Shown one piece after another: positions 1 through 7,079 of a stretch of 64,000 nt of DNA; position 1 is the first letter of the stretch, and each line of letters opens with the position of its first letter. Below the pieces are notes generated by a model. That model was not told the origin of the DNA. It was given only the letters and a program-made list of their open reading frames with translations, and did not search any database. The translations under genes were made by a program, and so were the position numbers. The DNA comes from Robiginitalea sp. (lineage in GTDB: Bacteria > Bacteroidota > Bacteroidia > Flavobacteriales > Flavobacteriaceae): NCBI GenBank assembly GCA_024642005.1, contig JAHECA010000001.1:62001-126000 (forward strand), given 5' to 3'.

Positions 1-141
1 TTTCACGATGTTCTGGCGGGTAGGCTTTTCGGTCTTATAGACCACCGGGTCTTCCGCATTTTTCTGGTAGAGGTAATACATCGAACCTCCGAAGGTGAGC
101 ACGATAAGTGCGAGAATGAGAATGGTCAGTGACTTTTTCAT
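1..141 (-). CDS. Efflux RND/ABC periplasmic adaptor (membrane-fusion protein), N-terminal fragment
   Basis: Only the first 47 codons lie in the window; the gene continues past position 1. The visible part is a signal-anchor: MKKS followed by a long hydrophobic run, then a short periplasmic stretch with PVVYKTEKP and RQNIVK. That is the usual N-terminus of a MacA/HlyD-type adaptor, where the conserved barrel starts at 'xxxVxxGxI'. It sits 24 bases downstream of two MacB/FtsX-type permeases in the same direction, which is the normal arrangement for a MacA-MacB type exporter. The family call is inference from this short stretch plus context, because no hairpin or lipoyl domain can be seen. Confidence 0.6.
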   Translation of the reverse strand, partial: MKKSLTILILALIVLTFGGSMYYLYQKNAEDPVVYKTEKPTRQNIVK

Positions 142-165
142 GGCTGTATATTGAATCTTTGTCTT

Positions 166-1425
166 TTATTCGTTTCTAAGGGCGTCGATGGGTTTTACGC
201 GAAGGGCACTCTGGGCCGGGATAAAGCCGGCAAGCAGGCCCGAAAAGGTCAGAATGGCCAGGGCTGCCATCACCACTCCCAGGCTCACGCTGGGGTTGGC
301 AAACATGTCGACCGGACCGCTGGCGTCGAGCAGGGAATTCACCCCGAAAATGAACAGGGCCCCGAAGGCGATACCGGCCATGCCCGACAAGATGGTGAGC
401 ACCAGCGATTCCATGAGCACCTGCAGGCGAATGCTCCAGGGCTGCTCGCCCAGGGCCCGGCGGATGCCGATTTCCTTGGTGCGCTCCTTTACCACGATAA
501 GCATGATGTTGCTCACTCCGATTATGCCGGAAAGCAGCACGAGTATACCTACGAAATAGGCGATAAACCGCATGGCGCCAAAGAGGCTTTGCACCCGGTT
601 AAACTGCTCGTAGAGATCAAAATAACCTATGGCCCTGGTGTCTTCGGGGTGCACCTTGTGCTTTTCCTTCAGGGCACTGACAATGGCTTCCTTCAATCCC
701 GTAATGGAAGTGCCGTCGTTGGCGGTAATGGCCATCCAGCCCACATTGTCGGACCGGTTAAAGGCTTGCGAGAAGGTCGTGAAAGGCACGTAGATCTGTT
801 TCTGCCCTTCCTCCCCGTCTCCGTCGTTCGATTTTTTCTTGTAGGTGCCCACCACCATGAAATTCACCCCGTTTACCTTGAGGTACGAGCCGAGCACTTC
901 CTCCCCTGCCTCGTAGAGTTCGCTGACCACCCCTTCTCCGATCACTGCTACTTTGCGCCTTTCGCGAATGTCGTTCTGGTTGACAAAGCGGCCGGCGGTA
1001 ATGCCCATGGGGTCCTGGTTAATAATCTCGGGGTAGTCGCCATAAATGTCGTAAGCCCCCGTTTTGATGCCGCGAATCACGTTGCTGCCGCCCCGGAAAC
1101 CGCCGAGCTGGTTGCGGGCCGAAACGTACCGGAGCTCGGGGAAGCGCTCGCGCAGCATGGGCACGTCTTCGAGCCTGAAATCGAAGGAACGGTCTTTTGG
1201 GAGGCCCTTGTAGGCCTTGGTAGTGCGCCGCGTCCAGATAAACATGGTGTTGGTGGCGATATCGCCGAAATCGGCCGTGATGCCGTTTTCGAGCCCGCGA
1301 CCTGCGGCCAGCAGGATAATCAGGATCAGGATCCCCCAGAACACACCGAAAGCCGTGAGCACGGTGCGGAACCAGTTGCTGCTGAGTACTTCCAGGATTT
1401 CTTTCCAGCGGTCTTTGCTAAACAT
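166..1425 (-). CDS. ABC transporter permease, MacB/FtsX type (second of a tandem pair)
   Basis: A 419-residue protein with the MacB_PCD plus FtsX layout. It has a first membrane helix at about residues 20-42 (ending LLAAGRGLENG), then a periplasmic core of roughly 250 residues. Three more helices follow from about residue 290, with the cytoplasmic signature VKERTKEIGIRRALG between them. It ends in the typical 'P..A.R..PIDALRNE'. There is no nucleotide-binding domain, so a separate ATPase is needed and none is in the window. The gene follows its paralogue at 1457-2701 by 31 bases, which implies one transcript with the adaptor gene downstream. The exported substrate is unknown; peptide, lipoprotein-like or antibiotic export are all possible for the family. 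Confidence 0.88.
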   Translation of the reverse strand: MFSKDRWKEILEVLSSNWFRTVLTAFGVFWGILILIILLAAGRGLENGITADFGDIATNTMFIWTRRTTKAYKGLPKDRSFDFRLEDVPMLRERFPELRYVSARNQLGGFRGGSNVIRGIKTGAYDIYGDYPEIINQDPMGITAGRFVNQNDIRERRKVAVIGEGVVSELYEAGEEVLGSYLKVNGVNFMVVGTYKKKSNDGDGEEGQKQIYVPFTTFSQAFNRSDNVGWMAITANDGTSITGLKEAIVSALKEKHKVHPEDTRAIGYFDLYEQFNRVQSLFGAMRFIAYFVGILVLLSGIIGVSNIMLIVVKERTKEIGIRRALGEQPWSIRLQVLMESLVLTILSGMAGIAFGALFIFGVNSLLDASGPVDMFANPSVSLGVVMAALAILTFSGLLAGFIPAQSALRVKPIDALRNE

Positions 1426-1456
1426 GGCTTACCGGGTTTGTTGTTTAAGATCAGTC

Positions 1457-2701
1457 CTATTCATCGCGCAGGGCATTGATAACCTGTATGTTGGCAGCCC
1501 TCCAGGCAGGAAAAAAGCCCGCAATGGTGCCGGCCGCGATCAGCACAAACACTGTAGAAAGGGCCACATTCAGGTTTACCGAGGGGTTCATGATATAGTC
1601 TACTTCGATGTGGGGGCCCAGTAATTCCAGCAGGCCCATGCTGAAGATAAGCCCCAGAAAGCCCGAAATGGAGGTCACGAAGATGGCCTCGTGGAGGATC
1701 ATCCCCACAATAGACCAGGGCTTGGCCCCCAAGGCCTTGCGGATGCCGATCTCGCGGGTGCGCTCCTTCACCACGATGAGCATGATGTTGCTCACCCCCA
1801 CCACCCCGGCAATGATGGTACAGATGCCAACGAACCAGAAGAATAGCTTGATGTTCCCGGTTAGGCTGTAATAGCGCCGGGCCTCTTCCAGGGCGCTCCA
1901 GACCTGGATTGCGCTGGTGTCGTCTGGGGCTACCGTATGCACCTGCTGCAGGTAGGTGCGCAGTTCGTCCTTGAAGGCCACGGCCTCGGCCACAGCCTGG
2001 TCGAAGGTCTCGGCCGGCGGCAACGTATAGGCCATGTTGTTGATGCGGTCGCCCCCGTTGAAGACCTTCTGGGCGGTATTCATGGGAATGTAGATGCGCT
2101 CTTCCTCACGCTCTTTCTGCTCTTTGAATACCCCGATAATCTTGAAAGGGATTCCCGAAATGTCAATATTGGTGCCTACCGGGCTGTCGAGGTCGCCGAA
2201 AACGTCTTTACGGATCTTCAGGCCGATCACCGCAACCTTGGCGGTGCCTGCCAGGTCGTTGTAGTTGATGAAGCGGCCCTCGGCCATCTGGGCGTTATCG
2301 ATAAACTGGAACTCGTCATTGACCCCCTGAATGCCGTACACCAGGGCCTCGTTGCCATAGGTGACATTCACCCCGCCCACAAAATTGCGCGTAGAGCTGT
2401 ATTCGATGCGGGGGCCGCCGATCTGCTCCCAGTTCTCGTAATTTTCGTTGCGCAGCTGGATGTTGCGCCCCGGGTTCAAACCCTTGTATTCCTTGGCGGT
2501 TGTGCCCGGCCAGACCCAGACCGAAGTGGAAGCGTCCTGTTCAAACTCGTGGGCGATGCCGTTGCGCATGCCCTGCCCGAACCCGAGCAGGATTACCAGG
2601 ATAAAAATCCCGGAAGCCACAGAGAGGCCCGTGAGAAAGGTGCGGAGCTTGTTTTTTCGAAGCGTGTCGAAAATCTCCTGCCATCGTTCGAGATCGAACA
2701 T
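1457..2701 (-). CDS. ABC transporter permease, MacB/FtsX type (first of a tandem pair)
   Basis: This is a paralogue of the downstream permease with the same architecture: MFDLERWQEIFDTLRKNKLR at the N-terminus, a helix with ILVILLGFGQGMRNG, a large periplasmic MacB-like core, then three C-terminal helices with VKERTREIGIRKALG and a final 'VINALRDE'. I chose the ATG at 2701 because the protein then aligns with the MFSKDRWKEIL start of its neighbour. An in-frame ATG at 2746 would add 15 polar residues. The pair probably forms a heterodimeric permease with an ATPase encoded elsewhere. Family known; substrate not deducible. Confidence 0.87.
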   Translation of the reverse strand: MFDLERWQEIFDTLRKNKLRTFLTGLSVASGIFILVILLGFGQGMRNGIAHEFEQDASTSVWVWPGTTAKEYKGLNPGRNIQLRNENYENWEQIGGPRIEYSSTRNFVGGVNVTYGNEALVYGIQGVNDEFQFIDNAQMAEGRFINYNDLAGTAKVAVIGLKIRKDVFGDLDSPVGTNIDISGIPFKIIGVFKEQKEREEERIYIPMNTAQKVFNGGDRINNMAYTLPPAETFDQAVAEAVAFKDELRTYLQQVHTVAPDDTSAIQVWSALEEARRYYSLTGNIKLFFWFVGICTIIAGVVGVSNIMLIVVKERTREIGIRKALGAKPWSIVGMILHEAIFVTSISGFLGLIFSMGLLELLGPHIEVDYIMNPSVNLNVALSTVFVLIAAGTIAGFFPAWRAANIQVINALRDE

Positions 2702-2799
2702 GCGGTTGGTGATTTTGATTGATGAATGGCCCGAAGGCTTATTCATAGGACGGCACCAAACCGCAATTGTTACAGTTCGAAAGGCAGATAAATGTTAAA

Positions 2800-3018
2800 T
2801 CAGCTCTTAATTTTTTTATACACGAAGTACAGCAGCGCCCCGATAAGCACATACGGAATGGCCATCAGGTACACAATGCCGTTGTTGATGCCCTCGGCCA
2901 CGGTGTTGTCGGCCCCGCTTTCGAGCACGGCCCGGCACATGGCACATTGGGCCTGCCCACCTGCCGGAAAAAGCAGTGCTGCCAAAAGTAACAAACCAAA
3001 AAGGCGGAAGGGCTTCAT
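2800..3018 (-). CDS. Small exported/membrane protein with a CxxC motif, last gene of the Sco cluster
   Basis: A 72-residue protein: N-terminal signal-like helix (MKPFRLFGLLLLAALLF), AQ cleavage-like site, then CAMC (CxxC), a polar middle and a C-terminal transmembrane helix followed by YKKIKS. The ATG at 3018 is preferred over upstream starts because it opens the signal sequence. It begins 5 bases after the stop of the DUF420 gene, so the two are probably co-transcribed and translationally linked. No named family is recognised. The CxxC next to Sco and oxidase assembly genes suggests a metal or thiol role in cytochrome oxidase maturation, which is inference from context. Confidence 0.75.
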   Translation of the reverse strand: MKPFRLFGLLLLAALLFPAGGQAQCAMCRAVLESGADNTVAEGINNGIVYLMAIPYVLIGALLYFVYKKIKS

Positions 3019-3023
3019 CGGGG

Positions 3024-3560
3024 TCAGGAGGTGTAATAAGGAGCGATCATCAGATATACAACCACCCCTGTCACGGCCACATAGAGCCATACCGGGAAGG
3101 TAATGCGGGCCAGCCTGCGGTGCGCCTGGAAATCTTTCAGGTAGGCCTTGGCATAGGTTTTCAGCACCAGGGGGATAACGGCGATGGAGAGCAGGATGTG
3201 CGAGAACAAGATGAAATAGTACAGGTAGCGCACCAGCCCTTCCCCCCCGAAGGGAGTGGGATCGGAGGTCATGTGGTAGGCCACGTACATAACCAGGAAC
3301 AGGAGCGACAAAACGATGTTCGTCAGCATCAGGCGCTGGTGCAATTCCTGTTTGCTATTTTTGACGGCCCAAAGGGCCAGCACCAGCAGCAGGGCCGTTA
3401 AGCCGTTTATGCCGGCATAAACAGGTGGCAAAAAGCTCAGGGGCTCCACATTCGGAAGGCGGATCCCAAAGAGCAGGGCCACAACCACCGGGATGGCGAT
3501 TGAGACCGCTGTAATCCAGCGGTTGAACTTTTTCTCTTGGGTTGCAGCGTCAGTTTTCAT
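3024..3560 (-). CDS. DUF420 membrane protein (CtaM-like oxidase assembly factor)
   Basis: A 178-residue integral membrane protein with five hydrophobic segments. The DUF420 core is visible: N at the start of helix 2 (GINGLTALLL), HQRLMLTN, AYHMTSDPTPFGG, then YFILFSHILLS and HRRLARITFPVWLYV. These histidine-bearing helices are typical of the family. DUF420 includes CtaM, known from Gram-positive bacteria to be needed for active aa3-type oxidase; transferring that role here is inference, well supported by the neighbourhood. The ATG at 3560 overlaps the end of the Sco gene by 11 bases. Upstream in-frame codons lie inside the Sco coding region in another frame and were not used. Confidence 0.88.
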   Translation of the reverse strand: MKTDAATQEKKFNRWITAVSIAIPVVVALLFGIRLPNVEPLSFLPPVYAGINGLTALLLVLALWAVKNSKQELHQRLMLTNIVLSLLFLVMYVAYHMTSDPTPFGGEGLVRYLYYFILFSHILLSIAVIPLVLKTYAKAYLKDFQAHRRLARITFPVWLYVAVTGVVVYLMIAPYYTS

Positions 3561-4290
3561 AAGGTTCGTCCAGTAATTTGCGTATGTCTGCCCGGAGGAG
3601 GCTGATCTGTTCGGTCTCGCCCTGGGCATTGGCGCCGCGGCCTTCCAGGATGGCCCCCCGGTAATACACCAGCGGGTTTCCGAAGGAGTCTTTGCGCGAG
3701 CGGATGTACCCCTGGCGGTCGATAAGGGCAAACAGCCCCGAATGCTCAAAGCCCCCGGCCTCCTCGGGCATTTCGGCAGCAAAGATATTAAACCCGGCAT
3801 TGGCCAGCTCGTAGATGGTGTCGCGCGGGCCGGTGAGCAGGTGCCAGTCCATGTCGGTTATGCCATGGGCTTCCGCATATTGCTTGAGCACCCCGGGTGT
3901 GTCGTGGTGCGGGTTGATGGTAAAGGAAGCCACTCCGAAGTCGGGTTCGTCGGCAAAGGCATCTTGCAGGGCTACCAGATTTTGCGTCATAATGGGACAA
4001 ATGGTGGGGCAGGTCGTGAAAAAGAATTCGGCCACATAGACCTTCCCCAGGTAGTCCCTGTCGGTAATCAGCAGGCTGTCCTGATCGAGCAGGGCAAAGG
4101 AAGGCACCCTGCGCCGTTCTCCGCCCAGCAGTACATAAGACAAGGGCTGGGCGCCTGCGTCGAGGCTGATCCGGTCGTGGTCTACCACCCGGCCTTCTGC
4201 CAGGCGGTCTACGATCTTGGGGATGAAGAGGATGCCGAAAAGCAAAATAACAGCCCCGATCCAGATGTAATGGTATTTTCCCTTTTTCAT
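3550..4290 (-). CDS. Sco1/SenC-family copper chaperone for cytochrome c oxidase
   Basis: A 246-residue protein anchored by one N-terminal helix (about residues 8-25) with a thioredoxin-like domain outside the membrane. It keeps the copper site: CPTIC (Cys94, Cys98) after VYVAEFFFTT, and the distant histidine in GGFEHSGLF (His183). The motif FTINPHHDTPG is also typical of Sco. Sco proteins deliver copper to, and help reduce, the CuA site of subunit II; that subunit is encoded at 30489-31556 in this window. The gene starts 28 bases after the cysteine-free paralogue and overlaps the DUF420 gene by 11 bases, so all four small genes form one operon. Confidence 0.93.
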   Translation of the reverse strand: MKKGKYHYIWIGAVILLFGILFIPKIVDRLAEGRVVDHDRISLDAGAQPLSYVLLGGERRRVPSFALLDQDSLLITDRDYLGKVYVAEFFFTTCPTICPIMTQNLVALQDAFADEPDFGVASFTINPHHDTPGVLKQYAEAHGITDMDWHLLTGPRDTIYELANAGFNIFAAEMPEEAGGFEHSGLFALIDRQGYIRSRKDSFGNPLVYYRGAILEGRGANAQGETEQISLLRADIRKLLDEPYEN

Positions 4291-4318
4291 ACCTGTTGTT
4301 CGGGTGGCCCGCCCGGTG

Positions 4319-4948
4319 TTATTGCCGCTCTGCCCGGTTCTTCTTCAGGGCAAGGCGGTATTCAGCCAGGATAATTTTCACGTCGTCTTTCATTTTGTTG
4401 TTCAGGTCGGCTACCGAAGTGGCGTCGAACCCGAACTTGGTGCCCTCGTCTTCGTCCTGGGTTCGGCCCCGCAGCATCCTGTCTTTGTCGATTATGAAGA
4501 CATAGGGCGTACCCCCGGTCTGGTCCAGGCTCAGATCGGTGTTCAGTCCTTCAAAAAAAACGCGGATGTCGTCTGAAGAGCCATAGACAAACCGCCAGTT
4601 GCGCGTATCGGTAAACCCCGACAGTTCCTTCAGGACTTCGGCTACCTGGGGTTGGGTTCCTTCGGGAACCAGCATAACCACCTGAAAATCGCGGAATTCG
4701 TAGAAGGGCTTGTATATTTTCTGGTTCAGGTTAAAAACCTGCCCTTTGTTATGGCTCACTTGCGAACCCGGGATACCGAGGATGGTGATCCGACCTGCCA
4801 GCTGCTGCTCCGGGTCGAAGCGGCTCAATTCGTCAACCGGCCCTGAGAGCACAGGCAGCTTCCCGAAATGGGTAACCCCTGAGGCAAAGAACAGGTATAC
4901 TACCAGCGGCAGCACAAACAGTACGATAAGGACAAATGTTTTTTTCAT
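4319..4948 (-). CDS. Sco/thioredoxin-like membrane-anchored protein lacking all cysteines
   Basis: A 209-residue protein with an N-terminal membrane anchor (MKKTFVLIVLFVLPLVVYLFF region) and a soluble domain that follows the order of Sco. There is a strand GRITILGIPGS where Sco has VYVAEFFFTT plus CxxxC, a later TPYVFIIDKDRMLRGR where Sco has SGLFALIDRQGYIRSR, and a charged C-terminal helix. There is no cysteine anywhere, so neither thiol chemistry nor Sco-type copper binding is possible. I chose the ATG at 4948; ATGs 6 and 18 bases upstream are also in frame. It is the first gene after the terminator that follows subunit IV and precedes the canonical Sco gene by 28 bases. A structural or scaffolding role in oxidase assembly is inferred. 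Confidence 0.75.
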   Translation of the reverse strand: MKKTFVLIVLFVLPLVVYLFFASGVTHFGKLPVLSGPVDELSRFDPEQQLAGRITILGIPGSQVSHNKGQVFNLNQKIYKPFYEFRDFQVVMLVPEGTQPQVAEVLKELSGFTDTRNWRFVYGSSDDIRVFFEGLNTDLSLDQTGGTPYVFIIDKDRMLRGRTQDEDEGTKFGFDATSVADLNNKMKDDVKIILAEYRLALKKNRAERQ

Positions 4949-4972
4949 GGCCATTCCCGGGTGCAAAAATAA

Positions 4973-4998
4973 AAAAGACGGCCCGAAGACCGTCTTTT
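4973..4998 (-). terminator. Intrinsic terminator after the cyoE-coxIII-coxIII-coxIV operon
   Basis: A perfect 9-base-pair stem (AAAAGACGG with CCGTCTTTT) closes an 8-base loop, with an A/T run continuing on both sides. It lies 17 bases downstream of the subunit IV stop codon. Read on the minus strand the T-run follows the stem, as expected for a Rho-independent terminator. It separates the oxidase subunit operon from the Sco operon. Confidence 0.85.
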
Positions 4999-5015
4999 CA
5001 ATGCGTTAAATCGTC

Positions 5016-5399
5016 TCAGAAGTTCCAGGCCATGAAACCATCTTTCCACACGTTGTAAATATAGTCTGCTTCAAAAAGCAGGATGAACAGCAGGTAGGAA
5101 ACCAGGAAGATGGGGGTCCAGACCACAGCCCTGCGCAGGGAGGGCCGTTCGTCGCGCATGTGCATGAAATCCCAGGTAATGTAATAGGCTTTCACCAGGG
5201 TAAGGGTGATAAAAATCCAGTTCAGGAGCTTCATCCCCAGAAAATAGTTCGCGGTAAGCGTGTGGGGTTTTACGATCCCCAAAGCCACTTCTACCGTGGT
5301 AACGATGGAAAGGAATACCAGCACCCCCCAGATTTTCTGGGTATTGGATTTAAACTTGATGAGGCCTCTGAATATTTCGAGTTTATGATCGTGTGCCAT
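5016..5399 (-). CDS. Cytochrome c oxidase subunit IV family protein
   Basis: A 127-residue protein with three membrane helices: IWGVLVFLSIVTTVEVALG, LNWIFITLTLVKAYYITWDFMH and WTPIFLVSYLLFILLFEADYI. The motif VKAYYITWDFMHM matches the Bacteroidota/prokaryotic subunit IV (COX4_pro-like) family, which stabilises subunits I and III in the inner membrane. It is the last gene of the cyoE-led operon, 27 bases after subunit III, and is followed by a strong terminator. It holds no cofactor residues, as usual for this subunit. Confidence 0.85.
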   Translation of the reverse strand: MAHDHKLEIFRGLIKFKSNTQKIWGVLVFLSIVTTVEVALGIVKPHTLTANYFLGMKLLNWIFITLTLVKAYYITWDFMHMRDERPSLRRAVVWTPIFLVSYLLFILLFEADYIYNVWKDGFMAWNF

Positions 5400-5426
5400 A
5401 AAGCGTATACAATTTTCTTATGTGAA

Positions 5427-6398
5427 TTAAACCAGGTAAAAGAAGGTGAAGACAAATACCCACACCAAGTCTACAAAGTGCCAGTACAACCCGATCTTCT
5501 CTACCATTTCGTAATGGCCCCTGCGTTGGTAGGTGCCCAGTATCACGTTGAAGAAGATGATGACGTTGATAACCACTCCCGAGAAGACGTGGAAGCCGTG
5601 GAAACCGGTGATGAAGAAAAAGAAGTCGGCAAACAGCCGGCTGCCGTATTCATTGCGGATCAGGTTGGCCCCTTCCACCACGCGCCGGGCATCTTTGATG
5701 CGCTCCAGGGATTGCTCGCGGTTGAGCACGGTTTTCTCGTCGTCTACGATGGTTTCGGTACGGATCAGGATATTCGGGTTGGCACGCAGGCCTTCGGACA
5801 CTTCTTCTACGGTAAAGCTGGGCAGGCCCGATTCGCTGCCGAACCAAAAAGCCTTGTCGCGGGTCAGTTGCTCCCGCTCACCATGAATGGGGGTTGCGAA
5901 GTCGGCCAGGGCCGCACGCTCGCCGGTATCGGCCTTTACAAATTGCAGGATGCGCCCGCCCCGGGTTTCAACGGCCCCGTAGTCGCCCCGGATGAAAGTT
6001 CCCCATTCCCAGGCCTGAGAACCGACGAAGATCAGACCGCCGATGATGGTTAAGAACAGGTAGAGGATCACCCCTTTCTGCTTCATTTTGTGGCCGGCAT
6101 CCACGGCGAGTACCATGGTAACCGACGACATGATCAACACAAAGGTCATGAAGGCCACATAGTACAGCGGGTAATTCCCGTGGAAGAAAGGTACGTGGGT
6201 AAACACCTCCTCGGCAATCGGCCAGGTTTCGATAAACTTGAACCGGGTGAAGCCGTATGAGGCCAGAAAGCCGGAAAAGGTAAGGGCATCGGATACGATG
6301 AAAAACCACATCATGAGCTTCCCGTAACTGGCCCCCAGCGGGCGGTTTCCGCCCCCCCAGAGTTTGCCTTCGGTACCGGTTGTTGCCGTTGTATCCAT
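5427..6398 (-). CDS. Cytochrome c oxidase subunit III with a large soluble insertion
   Basis: A 323-residue heme-copper oxidase subunit III. The recognisable helices are residues 26-48 (KLMMWFFIVSDALTFSGF), 75-100, 108-127, 256-290 (FFFFITGFHGFHVFSG) and 302-323 (GLYWHFVDLVWVFVFTFFY). The HGFHV and WHFVDLVW motifs are diagnostic. Between EWGTFI (about residue 135) and RLFADFFFF (about 255) there is a hydrophilic insert of roughly 110 residues that normal subunit III lacks. It starts 93 bases after the shorter subunit III gene. Together the two genes account for an oxidase that uses one, or both, as its third subunit. Confidence 0.9.
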   Translation of the reverse strand: MDTTATTGTEGKLWGGGNRPLGASYGKLMMWFFIVSDALTFSGFLASYGFTRFKFIETWPIAEEVFTHVPFFHGNYPLYYVAFMTFVLIMSSVTMVLAVDAGHKMKQKGVILYLFLTIIGGLIFVGSQAWEWGTFIRGDYGAVETRGGRILQFVKADTGERAALADFATPIHGEREQLTRDKAFWFGSESGLPSFTVEEVSEGLRANPNILIRTETIVDDEKTVLNREQSLERIKDARRVVEGANLIRNEYGSRLFADFFFFITGFHGFHVFSGVVINVIIFFNVILGTYQRRGHYEMVEKIGLYWHFVDLVWVFVFTFFYLV

Positions 6399-6491
6399 AG
6401 AACAGTAATAGGATTTATGAGAATTTTAGCAAAAATACATTTTTTTATCTGTTACCAAAGCCAAAATAAGGCTTCTTCAAGGGGCATGCCT

Positions 6492-7079
6492 TTAGCGGTA
6501 CAAATAGAAAAACAGGATCAGATACACCCACAGCAGATCGAGGAAATGCCAGAAGGTTATGCCCAGCTCCATGCCCAGCATCTGCCCCGGGCCGTATTTG
6601 CCGCGCAGCTGCTGCACCCCCACCGTGAGCAGGGAGATAAGGCCCGCCACCACGTGGGCAATGTGCACAGCGGCAATCAGGAAAACGTACGACAGGGTTA
6701 TGCTGCTGGTGGGGCCCGTAAAGTAATACCCATACCCGATCATCTGGGAAAAGCCCCTGAACTGGGAAACGATAAAAACAATACCCAGGGCCAGGGTGGC
6801 TGCCAGCAGCAGGGTGGCGGCTTTGTTATTCCCCCCTTTGACCGACCGGTACGCAAGCCAGTAGGTGACGCTGCTCAGCACGATTATAACCGTACTGAAC
6901 CAGAAGGCCGGGGGCAGTTTAAAATCTGGCAGCCAGTCTTCTCGTGAACTGCTCACGATATAGGCGCTGGTCCAGCCGGCAAAGGTCATGATCAGGCTGG
7001 CAATGCCGAACCAGAGCATCATTTTTTTGGCGCGGTCTTGCTTGGTCTCTGCGACCTGCGGGGTCAGGTTTTCATTCAT
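6492..7079 (-). CDS. Heme-copper oxidase subunit III (short form)
   Basis: A 195-residue subunit III-like membrane protein with five predicted helices: MMLWFGIASLIMTFAGWTSAYIV, WFSTVIIVLSSVTYWLAYRSV, AATLLLAATLALGIVFIVSQF, SYVFLIAAVHIAHVVAGLISL and TFWHFLDLLWVYLILFFYLY. The motifs AAVHIAHVVAG and WHFLDLLWVY place it in the family. Its ATG overlaps the stop of cyoE by 4 bases (ATGA), which suggests translational coupling. It lacks the long insert of its neighbour. Bacteroidota commonly carry two subunit III genes in this position; the division of labour between them is not known to me. Confidence 0.9.
   Translation of the reverse strand: MNENLTPQVAETKQDRAKKMMLWFGIASLIMTFAGWTSAYIVSSSREDWLPDFKLPPAFWFSTVIIVLSSVTYWLAYRSVKGGNNKAATLLLAATLALGIVFIVSQFRGFSQMIGYGYYFTGPTSSITLSYVFLIAAVHIAHVVAGLISLLTVGVQQLRGKYGPGQMLGMELGITFWHFLDLLWVYLILFFYLYR

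Noticed and set aside
151-1479. Plus-strand frame of 442 codons over the MacB-like permeases
   Set aside because: It is antisense to a clear permease gene and its translation is rich in H, G and P with no recognisable family; a shadow of GC-rich coding sequence.
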